From positions 1-32,463 of the forward strand of contig JACQHH010000084.1 of NCBI GenBank assembly GCA_016199125.1: 32,463 bases of DNA. Reading direction: 5' to 3'. Positions 21,797-30,817 of this stretch are shown here, piece after piece (position 1 is the first letter of the stretch; each line of letters starts with the position of its first letter). The translations under genes were made by a program, and so were the position numbers. The notes beneath the pieces are model-generated. The model did not search any database. It was not told where the DNA came from and was given only the letters and a program-made list of their open reading frames with translations. The DNA is from Candidatus Lambdaproteobacteria bacterium (lineage in GTDB: Bacteria > SAR324 > JACQKK01).

Positions 21797-23250
21797 GAGT
21801 GCCCATTGGGTTCCTCCCCATGCTGGTGGGCGGCCTGCTGCTGCTGTCGGCCTGCGAGTCCGACGTCAAGCTCGACGAGCCGGTGGCGGGGGGCGGCATC
21901 GGCGGCACGGGCAAGGGCACCGTCACGGGATTCGCCAGCGGGAGCATCGTTGTCGATGACCATCGCCGGTTCACCATCGCCCCCGACTCCCGCATCACGC
22001 TGGACGATGCGCCATCCACCGCGGCCGCCCTGGAAGAGGTCGGCCCCGGCCTGGTGGCCCGCCTGGTCGTCGCCCCGGACGTCGGCGCCGACTTTTCCAG
22101 CGGCACGGTGCTGACCCTGGACGTCGATCAGCTTGTGATCGGACCCGTGACGCAAACGGAACTCACGCTGGAGGTGCTGGGTCAGAAAGTCTCGACGGAC
22201 GAGGCCACGGTGCTGGAGGGAATCGGCGCCATCGGCGACCTGGCCGCGGGCGACGTGGTCGCAGTGAACGGATATGCCGATGGGCTCCACGCCATCGCCG
22301 CCACCCGCGTGGAGCGCCTGGCGGCGGGCGCGCCGGTCTGGAAGCTGACTGGCGACGTCAGCAGCCTGACGCCCGGCACCTCGCTGGCCATCGGCCCCCA
22401 GCCGGTGGACATCGTCGGCGTAACGCCCGCGCAGTGCGGTGCCGGCCTCGGCGTGGGAAATACCGTGGAGCTTTACGCAGCGGCAAACCCCGGCTTCACG
22501 GCCGGCGCCACGCTCGCCAACGTGCGCTCCCTGGCGTGCATCAGCGACGCGCTGCAATTGCCGGCGGCGGCCGGCTCGTCGCAGATCGTCGCGGAGATGG
22601 AGGGCTTCGTGCTCAGCGCCGCCCTGCCCGACTTCGAGCTCAACGACCAGCGCGTTACCGTGACCAGCCAGACCGCCTATATCGACGGCGGCTACGGCGA
22701 CATCACCCCTGGCTCGCAGCTCCTGGTCGACGGCACGTTGAATACCGGCACGGGCATCCTGACCGCCGGGAGCATGCGCTTCAGGAAACCCCGCGTGCAG
22801 ATGGAGGCGCCGGTGCCCACGGGCGACATCGTGCCGGGACAGTCCCTGCGCATTCTGGGGCTCACGGTCTACACGACCGTCCATACGGTGGATACCAGCG
22901 GCATCGTGTCCGCGGGCAACGGCAACGTGCAGGTCAGCGTGCACGCGTACATCGGCGCCGGCGGGCTGCTCTACGCCACGACAATCAGGCAGACGGGCGC
23001 CATGGATTACAACGACGTGAAGCTCAAAGGGCCGGTGTCCGGCCTGCCGGGACAGCCCCATCTGACCGTGTTCGGGATCGACGCGGATACCACCGGCGCG
23101 GAGTTCCGCAATGCAGACCATGTCGTCATCACGGAGGAGGAATTCTTCGCCGCGCTCGCCATCGGCAGGAAGGTGAAGCTGACCGGCGGAACGTACGACG
23201 ACGCCCTGAACGCCATCACGTCGGTTGCCACGATCACGCTCAGCAACTGA
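21793..23250 (+). CDS. DUF5666 domain lipoprotein
   Basis: A 485-residue lipoprotein with lipobox LLSAC (C21), then a Gly-rich linker GGGIGGTGKGTVTGF. The mature region is a series of OB-like DUF5666 units of about 60-70 residues, recognised by repeats such as 'G.V..f.S..v.g..f....t.i..dg', LEEVGPGLVARLVV, LAAGDVVAVNGYADG and ITPGSQLLVDGTLN. It is probably anchored in the outer membrane. The ATG overlaps the DUF6502 stop, so the two are coupled. Two cysteines (AQCGAG, LACISD) lie in the central part. Its ligand or partner is unknown. Confidence 0.82.
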   Translation: MRVPIGFLPMLVGGLLLLSACESDVKLDEPVAGGGIGGTGKGTVTGFASGSIVVDDHRRFTIAPDSRITLDDAPSTAAALEEVGPGLVARLVVAPDVGADFSSGTVLTLDVDQLVIGPVTQTELTLEVLGQKVSTDEATVLEGIGAIGDLAAGDVVAVNGYADGLHAIAATRVERLAAGAPVWKLTGDVSSLTPGTSLAIGPQPVDIVGVTPAQCGAGLGVGNTVELYAAANPGFTAGATLANVRSLACISDALQLPAAAGSSQIVAEMEGFVLSAALPDFELNDQRVTVTSQTAYIDGGYGDITPGSQLLVDGTLNTGTGILTAGSMRFRKPRVQMEAPVPTGDIVPGQSLRILGLTVYTTVHTVDTSGIVSAGNGNVQVSVHAYIGAGGLLYATTIRQTGAMDYNDVKLKGPVSGLPGQPHLTVFGIDADTTGAEFRNADHVVITEEEFFAALAIGRKVKLTGGTYDDALNAITSVATITLSN

Positions 23251-23323
23251 CGGGCTGGACGGAGCGCAGGCATGCACGCGGGCGCGTGCCGCACGCCTTT
23301 GAAGGACCGACGGCGCCTGCAAC

Positions 23324-23360
23324 CGGTCTCAAGAACGGCGGGAAACGACGTTTGAGACCG
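23324..23360 (+). terminator. Inverted repeat downstream of the DUF5666 gene, possible terminator or operator
   Basis: CGGTCTCAA and TTGAGACCG form a perfect 9-bp stem with a 19-base loop, 74 bases after the lipoprotein stop. No U-tract follows, so a protein-binding site upstream of the kinase gene is equally possible. Confidence 0.4.
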
Positions 23361-23490
23361 CTTGAAGTCGCCAGGAAGCGCAGGCCAACGCGGGGTGGAG
23401 AACCCGTGGCGCTTGCAGCAAGCGATTGTCAACAGTGGAAGAGGGCGCGGAGCTTCACGTCCCTCACACTTCGAGATGCGGAGTTTTGCC

Positions 23491-24744
23491 ATGGCCAGTC
23501 ATGCTGCGGTTGCACCACCGAAAGACGGCTCGGCACGGCCTTCCGGAGTCGGCACGGACGAGCCTGGCGCCTGTTCCATGCGCCAGGCCGCGCACGCGGG
23601 CGCGCCGGTGGCCGATCAGGACCGGCAGGGCCAGGCCCGGAACAGACGCCGGAACGACGACAAGTTCCTGTTGCTGGAGGACGGCTCCGCGCAGGGCATT
23701 CTCGTGTACCGCCACGGCAAGCCGCTCTATGCCAACAGGATGTTTGCCAGGATGTTCGGCTTCCAGCAGGTGGACGAAGTGTTGCGGCTGAATGAAATCC
23801 GCGGCCTGGTCAGTCCGGACCGGCTGGGCGACCGCCTGCATCACCAGGAGACCGTGCAGCCTGAATCCGGGGCGCTCTATCGCTACGTCCTGCGGACCCG
23901 GAAACAGGACGGCTCCAACCTCTGCATCGAAGTCCTCTCGCGCATCGTCCGCTGGGAGGGCGAGCGCGCGATTCAGGCCACGGTGGTCGACGTCACCGAC
24001 CGCGTTCAATTGGAGGAGAAGCTGCGCCTGTCCCACAAGCTGCAGCTCGTCGGCCAGATGGCAAGCGGTCTGGCGCACGAGTTCAGCAACGTGCAGCAAA
24101 TCACCTCCGGCTACATCTCCCTGGCCAAGGAACACCGCGCCGACCTGGCCCAACTCACTGAATACCTGAACAAGATCGAGGAGAATTCCCTGCGCTGCAC
24201 CGACCTGATCAGGAGGCTGTTGGCCATCGGCGGCGGCCATGAATTCAGGTCGGCGCAGAACGGGAACGTCAATCGCTCCATCACGGACGTGCTGGACGTG
24301 ATCCGGCCGATTTTCGGCAAGAAATTCGAGCTGGTCTTCAATCCGGGAGCGCAACTCGGATCCGTGACCGCGGATGCCACGTGCATTGAACAGATGCTGA
24401 TCAACCTGTGCCTCAATTCACGGGATGCCATGCCGAACGGGGGACGAATCGAGGTGCGGACGAAGAACGGCACCCTTGACGAGCAAGCGTGCAATGGGCT
24501 GTCCAAAGGCCATGCGGGTGAATTCGTGGAAATCGACGTCGCGGACAACGGCGTCGGGATGTCCCCGGAGGTCATGCAACGCGTGTTCGAGCCCTTCTTC
24601 TCCACGAAGGGCTTCAAGCAGGGTTCCGGGCTGGGCATGGTGCTGGTGCGGGACATGGTGCAGCAGCACCATGGCTTCATGCACCTGGAGAGCAGTCCGG
24701 GGGCGGGCACCGTCGTCAAGCTGTTTCTGCCCGCCGGTGCATGA
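23491..24744 (+). CDS. Soluble PAS-domain histidine kinase (orphan)
   Basis: A 417-residue sensor kinase without membrane segments. A PAS domain covers about residues 60-172 (GILVYRHGKPLYANRMFARM to VVDVTDRVQLEEKLR). The phosphoacceptor helix is GQMASGLAHEFSNVQQ with H196; the usual form is HDFNN, here HEFSN. The ATPase domain has the N box INLCLNSRDAMPNGG (304-318), G1 DNGVGM (352-357), F box FEPFFSTK and G2 GSGLGM (378-383). The ATG at 23491 follows GGAG at seven bases; the ORF-track start is 43 codons earlier. No response regulator or receiver domain is adjacent, so its partner lies elsewhere. The ligand of the PAS domain is unknown. Confidence 0.88.
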   Translation: MASHAAVAPPKDGSARPSGVGTDEPGACSMRQAAHAGAPVADQDRQGQARNRRRNDDKFLLLEDGSAQGILVYRHGKPLYANRMFARMFGFQQVDEVLRLNEIRGLVSPDRLGDRLHHQETVQPESGALYRYVLRTRKQDGSNLCIEVLSRIVRWEGERAIQATVVDVTDRVQLEEKLRLSHKLQLVGQMASGLAHEFSNVQQITSGYISLAKEHRADLAQLTEYLNKIEENSLRCTDLIRRLLAIGGGHEFRSAQNGNVNRSITDVLDVIRPIFGKKFELVFNPGAQLGSVTADATCIEQMLINLCLNSRDAMPNGGRIEVRTKNGTLDEQACNGLSKGHAGEFVEIDVADNGVGMSPEVMQRVFEPFFSTKGFKQGSGLGMVLVRDMVQQHHGFMHLESSPGAGTVVKLFLPAGA

Positions 24745-24768
24745 CAGGGCCAACACCCCGGTCCGGGA

Positions 24769-25896
24769 TCAGAGGAACCGCAGCACCTGACGCACCGATG
24801 CGCCATCGTCCAGCCGGTCGAACGCGGCGTTGAGCCCCGCGAAATCGACCTGGTGCGAGAGCAGGCGCTCCACCGGCAGCCGCTGCTGCAGGGCCAGCTC
24901 CACGTAGCGCGGAATGTCGCGCGTGGGCACGCTGCCTCCCATGTAGCTGCCCTGGATGACGCGCTCATCCGAAACGAGCGCCGAGACCGGCACGGCAAAG
25001 GTGGCCGTGGCGGGCGGCAGCCCCACGCAGATCAATGCGCTGCCGCGCCGGCCCAACTTGTAGGCCAGGCCCATGGCGGCGATGCTGCCGGCCATCTCGA
25101 AGGTCACCTCCACGCCCCCGCCGGAAACCTCGCGCACGCGGGCCACGCAGTCCGGGTCGTCGGCCGCGAAGGCGTGGGTGGCGCCGAGCTCGCGCGCCAG
25201 CGCCAGCTTGGCGGGGTTCATGTCCACGGCGATGAGGGGCTGGGCCTGTTGCTGCACGGCGCCCAGCAGCCCGGCCAGCCCCACCCCGCCCAGCCCCACC
25301 ACGGCCACGGCCTTGCCGGCCACCCCGCCCGCCGTGTTCATCACGGCCCCCACGCCCGTGATCACCGCGCAGCCGAAGATGGCGGCGCTGTGCAGCGGCA
25401 ACTGCTTGGTGATGCGCACCAGGGAGTTTTCGGCCACCACGGCGTATTCGGCGAAGGCCGAAATGCCGCTGTAGTGGTTCAGCGGCCGGCCGTGGATGCT
25501 CAGGCGCCGCGCGCCGGTTTGCAGGGTGCCCTGGGCGCGGGCCTGCCAGGACGACTCGCACAGATTGGGCCGGCCGGAGCGGCAGTAGCCGCACGCGCCG
25601 CAACTGGCCACGAACACCATCGCCACGTGATCGTCGGGGGCGACGCTGCGCACCCCGCGCCCCACCTCGCGCACGATGCCGGCCGCCTCGTGGCCGGCCA
25701 CGGCGGGCAGGGCCCGGGCCCGCAGGCCCTGAATGGTGGACAGATCGGAATGGCACAGTCCCGCGCCGGCGATCTGCACCAGCACCTCGCCGGGGCCGGG
25801 CCCCTCCAGATCCACCGTCTCCACTTGCAGCGGCAAGGAATCGGCGAAGGGGCGGGGCTTGCCCTGTTCGTACAGCACGGCTGCCGTCATTTTCAT
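24769..25896 (-). CDS. Zinc-dependent alcohol dehydrogenase (MDR family)
   Basis: A 375-residue medium-chain dehydrogenase. The catalytic zinc ligands are visible: C48 in GLCHSDLS and H69/E70 in AGHEAAG. The structural zinc cysteines are in CGACGYCRSGRPNLC (99-113). The Rossmann motif VVGLGGVGLAG follows near residue 200, and VDMNPAKLALARELGA gives the acidic residue that favours NAD+. The pattern is close to the class III/AdhC-like group that acts on alcohols or aldehydes. The ATG at 25896 has AAAGGAG seven bases upstream; the ORF track starts 38 codons too early. It is convergent with the histidine kinase, with 24 bases between them. Confidence 0.9.
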   Translation of the reverse strand: MKMTAAVLYEQGKPRPFADSLPLQVETVDLEGPGPGEVLVQIAGAGLCHSDLSTIQGLRARALPAVAGHEAAGIVREVGRGVRSVAPDDHVAMVFVASCGACGYCRSGRPNLCESSWQARAQGTLQTGARRLSIHGRPLNHYSGISAFAEYAVVAENSLVRITKQLPLHSAAIFGCAVITGVGAVMNTAGGVAGKAVAVVGLGGVGLAGLLGAVQQQAQPLIAVDMNPAKLALARELGATHAFAADDPDCVARVREVSGGGVEVTFEMAGSIAAMGLAYKLGRRGSALICVGLPPATATFAVPVSALVSDERVIQGSYMGGSVPTRDIPRYVELALQQRLPVERLLSHQVDFAGLNAAFDRLDDGASVRQVLRFL

Positions 25897-26051
25897 GCTT
25901 GCACTCCTTTGCGCCGACTGGCCCGGCGGGTTCGGCGTGGGGTCCTGCGCGCCGTCGAGGCGGGGATGCGTTGACGGCGCGGCGGCGCCTGCCCGTCCAC
26001 CGCGGCGCAAGGTCGCACGCCGCAGGCGGCCTCACGCCGCGTGTCCATATC

Positions 26052-27749
26052 CTACGCGCCGGGCGGGCCCTGCTGATCCTGCAGCCTGGCCCAGGTGTCG
26101 CGCAGGGTGACGATGCGGTTGAACACGGGCTTGCCGGGCGCGGCATCCAGCGGGTCCACAAAATAGAAGCCCTTGCGCTCGAACTGGTAGCGCTCGCCCG
26201 GCCGGGCCGCGGCCAGGGAAGGTTCCGCCATGGCCCCGGCCAGCACCTGCAGCGCGTCGGGGTTGAGGTGCCGCTTGAAGTCGCCTTCCTTGTCCCCGGT
26301 GGGATTGGGCACCGCGAACAGGCGGTCGTAGAGCCGCACCTGGGCCGGCAGGGCATGCCGCGCCGACACCCAGTGGATGATGCCGCGCACCTTGCGGCCC
26401 ACGGGCGCGGCGTTGAGCGTCTCCAGATCGACGCTGCAGCGCAACTCCACCGGCGTGCCCGCCGCGTCCTTGAGCACCTCGTCGCAGCGGATCACATAGG
26501 CCCGGCGCAGGCGCACCTCGCCGCCGGGGGAGAGGCGGAAGAAGCCCTTGGGCGGGTCTTCCATGAAGTCCTCGCGTTCGATGAACAGCTCCCGCGAGAG
26601 CGGTACGAGGCGCGTCCCCTGCCGGCCGGATTCGTCCGGGAAATAGGGCGCCTCCAACTCAAGCACCCGGTCCTGGGGCCAATTGGTGAGCACCACGCGC
26701 AGGGGATCGTGCACGCACATCACGCGCGGCGTGGCGGGCTCCAGGTCCTTGCGGATGCAGCTTTCCAGAAAGCCCATGTCCACCAGGCTGTCGGCCTTGG
26801 CCACGCCGATGCCGGCGCAGAACTGCCGGATGGCCTCGGGGGTCACGCCGCGGCGGCGCAGCCCGGAGAGCGTGGGCATGCGCGGGTCGTCCCAGCCGCT
26901 GACGACGCGCTCGCGCACGAGCTGCTGCAACAGGCGCTTGCTCATCACCGCGTAGGCCAGGTTCAACCGGGCGAATTCGATCTGGCGGGGCCGCGGCTGC
27001 GCATCGAGCTGCTCCAGGAACCACTCGTAGAGCGGGCGGTGATCCTGGAACTCCAGCGTGCAGATGGAGTGTGTCACGCCCTCGATGTAGTCCGACTGGC
27101 CGTGGGCCCAGTCGTAGGAAGGGTAGATGCACCAGGCATCGCCGGTGCGGTAGTGGGGCGCGCGGCGGATGCGGTAGATCACCGGATCGCGCAGGTTCAG
27201 GTTGGGCGAGGCCATGTCGATGCGGGCGCGCAAGGTGCGCGAGCCGTCGGGGAAGTCGCCCGCGCGCATGCGCGCGAACAGCGCCAGGTTCTCCTGCACC
27301 GGGCGGTCGCGGTAGGGGCTGGGCCGGCCGGGCCGGGTCAGTGTGCCGCGGGCGTCGCGCACCTCGTCGTGCGACAGGTCGCACACGAAGGCGCTGCCCT
27401 TCCCGATCAGGCGCACGGCGAATTCGTAGAGCCGCTCGAAATAGTCGGAGGCGTGGAAGCGCCGCTCGCCCCAGTCGAAGCCCAGCCAGCGCACGTCCTG
27501 TTCGATGGAGGCGACGTACTCGTGCTCCTCGGTGAGCGGATTGGTGTCGTCGAAGCGCAGATTGCACACACCGCCGTAGTCCTGCGCCAGCCCGAAGTTG
27601 AGGCAGATCGACTTGGCGTGCCCGATGTGCAGATAGCCGTTGGGCTCGGGCGGAAACCGCGTGACGACGCGTCCGGCCGTGCGCCCGGCCGCCAGATCCT
27701 CGTCGATGATCGTGCGGATGAAGTTGCCGGGACCGCTGGACTCGCTCAT
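26052..27749 (-). CDS. glnS: Glutaminyl-tRNA synthetase
   Basis: A 565-residue class I aminoacyl-tRNA synthetase that charges tRNA-Gln. [17 protein letters not shown] gives the HIGH motif at 41-44, and [10 protein letters not shown] near residue 269 is the KMSKS equivalent. LRFDDTNP and [12 protein letters not shown] are glutamine-specific active-site segments that separate it from GluRS. The C-terminal beta-barrel anticodon-binding domain begins after about residue 340. The length agrees with E. coli GlnRS (554). The ORF-track start is far upstream, in the tRNA region; the ATG at 27749 starts the conserved sequence. Presence of GlnRS means this bacterium can charge tRNA-Gln directly, as in gamma- and betaproteobacteria. 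Confidence 0.96.
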   Translation of the reverse strand: MSESSGPGNFIRTIIDEDLAAGRTAGRVVTRFPPEPNGYLHIGHAKSICLNFGLAQDYGGVCNLRFDDTNPLTEEHEYVASIEQDVRWLGFDWGERRFHASDYFERLYEFAVRLIGKGSAFVCDLSHDEVRDARGTLTRPGRPSPYRDRPVQENLALFARMRAGDFPDGSRTLRARIDMASPNLNLRDPVIYRIRRAPHYRTGDAWCIYPSYDWAHGQSDYIEGVTHSICTLEFQDHRPLYEWFLEQLDAQPRPRQIEFARLNLAYAVMSKRLLQQLVRERVVSGWDDPRMPTLSGLRRRGVTPEAIRQFCAGIGVAKADSLVDMGFLESCIRKDLEPATPRVMCVHDPLRVVLTNWPQDRVLELEAPYFPDESGRQGTRLVPLSRELFIEREDFMEDPPKGFFRLSPGGEVRLRRAYVIRCDEVLKDAAGTPVELRCSVDLETLNAAPVGRKVRGIIHWVSARHALPAQVRLYDRLFAVPNPTGDKEGDFKRHLNPDALQVLAGAMAEPSLAAARPGERYQFERKGFYFVDPLDAAPGKPVFNRIVTLRDTWARLQDQQGPPGA

Positions 27750-27840
27750 CGGCTTGAACCGCTCGCGCCGCTCCGCGCCGGGAAGACCGCATCCCGGGCG
27801 CGGGCGGGCTGGCAAAGGGGAAAGGTGGGAACCATCGCAA

Positions 27841-27912
27841 CTGGGGTGGGAGGATTCGAACCCCCGGATGGCGGAATCAGAATCCGCTGCCTTACCGCTT
27901 GGCGACACCCCA
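27841..27912 (-). tRNA. tRNA-Gln (anticodon CTG)
   Basis: Read on the minus strand, TGGGGTG pairs with CACCCCA. The anticodon stem GCGGA/TCCGC encloses TTCTGAT, giving anticodon CUG for glutamine CAG. The T-arm GGGGGTTCGAATCCTCC is standard. It is 72 bases with a G discriminator and no encoded CCA. It lies 91 bases upstream of the glnS start, on the same strand. Confidence 0.95.
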
Positions 27913-28240
27913 TCGGGTTGTGCGGCGAGCCGCCGACGCCGGCCCGCTGTGCAGTCGATACCATCGACCTGCCGCGGGATCAAACGCTCTGGCGGCGCGG
28001 ACGCCGGGCCCGCACGCGAATGGCCGTTGGCGGGCGATGCCCGCGACAACGCCCGGCGTGGCGGGAACGGAAGACGGTTGGCCAAACGGCGGCCACCCAC
28101 CCGGAGCCCCGGCTCGCATCAGTTGCATTCTCGCATTGCGGGCGTCGGCTGCACAATATGGATTTCGCGGGATTTGGCCGCGCCCCGCCGCGGCGGGGGA
28201 CCGTGCTCCGCGCCAAGTTGGAAGCCGGGTGGCGGACAAG
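27913..28240. other. Intergenic region upstream of tRNA-Gln
   Basis: This 328-base stretch holds the predicted tRNA-Gln promoter and otherwise nothing I can identify. The ORF-track frames that cross it are shadows. Confidence 0.4.
27955..27983 (-). promoter_or_regulatory. Predicted promoter of tRNA-Gln and glnS
   Basis: On the minus strand TTGATC and TATCGA are separated by 17 bases. The start is expected near 27948, about 36 bases before the tRNA. No separate promoter is obvious between the tRNA and glnS, so they may share one transcript. Confidence 0.5.
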
Positions 28241-29197
28241 CTAGAAGGCCCAGGCCACGGAGACGGCCTGGTACTCGTTGTTCAGCGGGTCGCTGCCGGC
28301 GCCCTGGGTGGATGTGCCGCGGTGACCGTGCAGCAGGATGGCCAGGCCCGACTGGCTGACCCAGCCCACGCTGGCCGTGGCGCCCACGAATTTCTTGTTG
28401 ACGCCGGCCTCGTCGCGATCGCGGTCGAACAGGCGATAGCCCAGCACGAAGCTGCCCCAGCCCAGCTCCAGCACGCCGGTGCCGGAGTGCTCCTCGGAAT
28501 CCGGCCCATTGCCGAAGTCGAGGGGATCCTTGTCGTTCTTGTAGTATTCCAGGTGCATGCGCAGCTCGCCCTCGTTGCGGAAAGCGACGCCGTAGGATTT
28601 TACAGGGCGCACCGCCTCTTCCGGCGCGTGCAGGAATTCCTCGCCCGAGGCGGCGCCCACGTAAAAGTATTCGCCGATGCGCAAGGACGTGCCGACCGTA
28701 TTGATGACCGAGTCGAATTTGCCCAGCGTCACGCCGCCGGAGGTGAATCGTGCAGTGATATTGCTCTGGCTGGCACCCAGGGCGATCCAGTCCCAGGCCT
28801 GTCCGGCCAGGGCCACATTGACCGTATCCATAGTGATTCTGGCCGCGGATTTGCCGCTCTCGAAGTTGACGCCCTCGGCGGCCAGCGAGAGATATTCCCA
28901 GACTCCACGGACCCCATAGAAACTGCCCGTGGAGTTCTGATCGATGGGGTCGGCACCCTCGCGTTTCTCGGAGCCCTCCAGCCCCCCGGCGCCGATCAGG
29001 CTGTAGCCGCTCCACTGCATGGCGGCGGGGTTGAGCGTGACGAAGCCCGCGCCGATTTCCGGGCCATCGGTGTCGACGTCGTTGTTGACGGCCAGCATGG
29101 GATTCAGCGGAAGCAGCGAGGGTGCGGCAACCTGGGCCAGCAGCGCCTGGGCGGCCAGCAGCAGAAACAGGCAGAGCAGGGAACCGACGCGCAACAT
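28241..29197 (-). CDS. Outer-membrane beta-barrel-like protein
   Basis: A 318-residue secreted protein with a signal peptide MLRVGSLLCLFLLLAAQALLA. The mature part alternates beta strands with turns (YSLIGAGGLEG, LELGWGSFVLGYRLF, ATASVGWVSQSGLAILLHG) and ends in an aromatic residue, VSVAWAF, like a BAM-recognised barrel. The segment GAGFVTLNPAAMQWSG recalls the N-terminal 'NPA' region of FadL/PorV/TraF-like barrels. GAGGTCACGAC precedes the ATG at 29197. It lies 197 bases after the other barrel-like gene and may share its transcript. No specific substrate is suggested. Confidence 0.68.
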   Translation of the reverse strand: MLRVGSLLCLFLLLAAQALLAQVAAPSLLPLNPMLAVNNDVDTDGPEIGAGFVTLNPAAMQWSGYSLIGAGGLEGSEKREGADPIDQNSTGSFYGVRGVWEYLSLAAEGVNFESGKSAARITMDTVNVALAGQAWDWIALGASQSNITARFTSGGVTLGKFDSVINTVGTSLRIGEYFYVGAASGEEFLHAPEEAVRPVKSYGVAFRNEGELRMHLEYYKNDKDPLDFGNGPDSEEHSGTGVLELGWGSFVLGYRLFDRDRDEAGVNKKFVGATASVGWVSQSGLAILLHGHRGTSTQGAGSDPLNNEYQAVSVAWAF

Positions 29198-29394
29198 GTC
29201 GTGACCTCAAGGCAATGGTGTCCGTGAGCCGACCCTGTGGGGCCGGGTGGTTGTCCCTGTATCGGCAAAATTCGGCGGAGATTGAGCCGGAAGGGCCCCA
29301 GCGTGCGGCCCGGCGGCATGCGGAGCGGAACTGAGGGTGGCCGGCGGCGTTGCATCGCGGGTGCCCGGCGCTGCGCGGCACCGCGGACGGGGCT

Positions 29395-30681
29395 TCAGAA
29401 GAACAGGACGAGCTGGATGTTGCCGCCGTCCCACTGCTTCTTGTCGATGATGTCGATGTCCCAGGTGGTGTTGAACAGCACGGTGTAGGACGCGGGCTCC
29501 ACCAGGGCGATGCCCACGCCGACCTTGGCCTGCAACTCGTCGGCAAGCTCCTCGTCGTTGCGGACGCCGCCTGTGGATTCGAAGAGGTGTACGTGACCGA
29601 CCTGCAGGGTGTAGCGCCAGCGCAGCCAGTCGCTCTGGGTATGCTCCCACTCGCCGTAACCCTGGGTGGTGAAGAGCCGGAAGCGATAGCTGTCGGCGGG
29701 CGTCGCACTGTCGATGGTGTTGGTGAAACGGCTGTCCAGCCAGCCCACGCTGGCCACGTCAACGGGGGAGAGCCGTTGGCGCCAGAACACGTCCAGCCAG
29801 CTCAGGCGCAGCGTCTGGGCGGCGGCGGCGCCGGCAGTGCCCGGCCCGGGGGCGTAACCGCGTTGCTCCTGGTCGGCGAAGACCTCGAAGCCCGCCGTCC
29901 AGCCGCCCGGGGATTGCCACAGCACCAGCAGCTCGCCCTCCTTGCCGCTGTAGGTGCGCGAGGCGGCCGGCAGGGCCTCCTTGAGCCGGGACGGGGGCTC
30001 GCTACGGAGATCGCCCTGCACGTGCAACCCATCCGCGGCGAACCAGCGGAACTGCACCCGTTCCACGGTGGGAATGGGCGAAAACACGTCGTCGCCCTCG
30101 CTGCGCTGGTTGAACAGGGCGTACTGATCCAGGTGGCTCAGGCGCAGGAACACCGGGGCGTCGGGCGTGCGGTACGAGACGGCCGCGCCCAGGCTGCCGT
30201 CGGACTTGACGTGCTGCGTCCAGCCGAAGATGGACGCATTGAACGCCTCGCCCACGCGCAACTCCACCTCCTGCAGCAGCGGCTCCGGGCGGAAGAAGGA
30301 CACCTGGCGCTGGGCATAGCCAATGGCCGCGTAGCGCCCCAACGGCTTGGCCAGCTTGAGCTCCACGCCCTGGTAGAAGCGCTCCTCGGAAAGGCTGCCC
30401 ACCGACGCGCGCATGGCGTTGCGCGCCAGCTCCCATTCCAGGCGCCAGTCCAGCGGAAGCTGGTAGGCCTTCCAGTCCAGAAAATTCTCGTCGGCCAGGC
30501 GGTGGCGCTGGATGCGGAAATCGCCGTTGAACTGGCCACGCGCGGGCGTGGGCGAAAGGCTGCCCAGCAGCAGCGTTATCAGCACCGGCAGCACGGTGAG
30601 GACCCGGGCCCGCGCGTGCCGCACAGCCGCTGCGCCCGGGGATGCCGTGCCGCATGGGATGGCTTGACGATGAGCGGTCAC
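29395..30681 (-). CDS. Outer-membrane beta-barrel-like protein
   Basis: A 428-residue exported protein. The signal peptide ends near LGSLSPTPARGQF. The mature region is strand-rich with periodic aromatic residues (LDWRLEWELARNAM, LRLSWLDVFWRQRLSP, GEWEHTQSDWLRWRYTLQVG) and ends NIQLVLFF, a good C-terminal barrel signal. I do not recognise a named family. The start is the GTG at 30681, which follows GAGG and gives a signal peptide with a basic N-region; the ORF-track start lies 30 codons upstream in low-complexity sequence. It probably forms a unit with the 318-residue barrel-like gene downstream. It could be a porin-like, passive or accessory outer-membrane protein. Confidence 0.66.
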   Translation of the reverse strand: MTAHRQAIPCGTASPGAAAVRHARARVLTVLPVLITLLLGSLSPTPARGQFNGDFRIQRHRLADENFLDWKAYQLPLDWRLEWELARNAMRASVGSLSEERFYQGVELKLAKPLGRYAAIGYAQRQVSFFRPEPLLQEVELRVGEAFNASIFGWTQHVKSDGSLGAAVSYRTPDAPVFLRLSHLDQYALFNQRSEGDDVFSPIPTVERVQFRWFAADGLHVQGDLRSEPPSRLKEALPAASRTYSGKEGELLVLWQSPGGWTAGFEVFADQEQRGYAPGPGTAGAAAAQTLRLSWLDVFWRQRLSPVDVASVGWLDSRFTNTIDSATPADSYRFRLFTTQGYGEWEHTQSDWLRWRYTLQVGHVHLFESTGGVRNDEELADELQAKVGVGIALVEPASYTVLFNTTWDIDIIDKKQWDGGNIQLVLFF

Positions 30682-30817
30682 AGGCGCCTCTCCCGCGGAT
30701 GCGCCTGGGCCGCGCGGCGGCGCGGCGCTCGCCGGAACCCAGGGCGACCGCTCCAGCCGTCGCGGGCGCACGGGCGCCGGTCGGCGCGCTGCGCGCAGCT
30801 TGCGGTGGCCGGCGGCT

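Noticed and set aside
25899-28244. 781-residue plus-strand ORF
   Set aside because: It is antisense to glnS and crosses tRNA-Gln.
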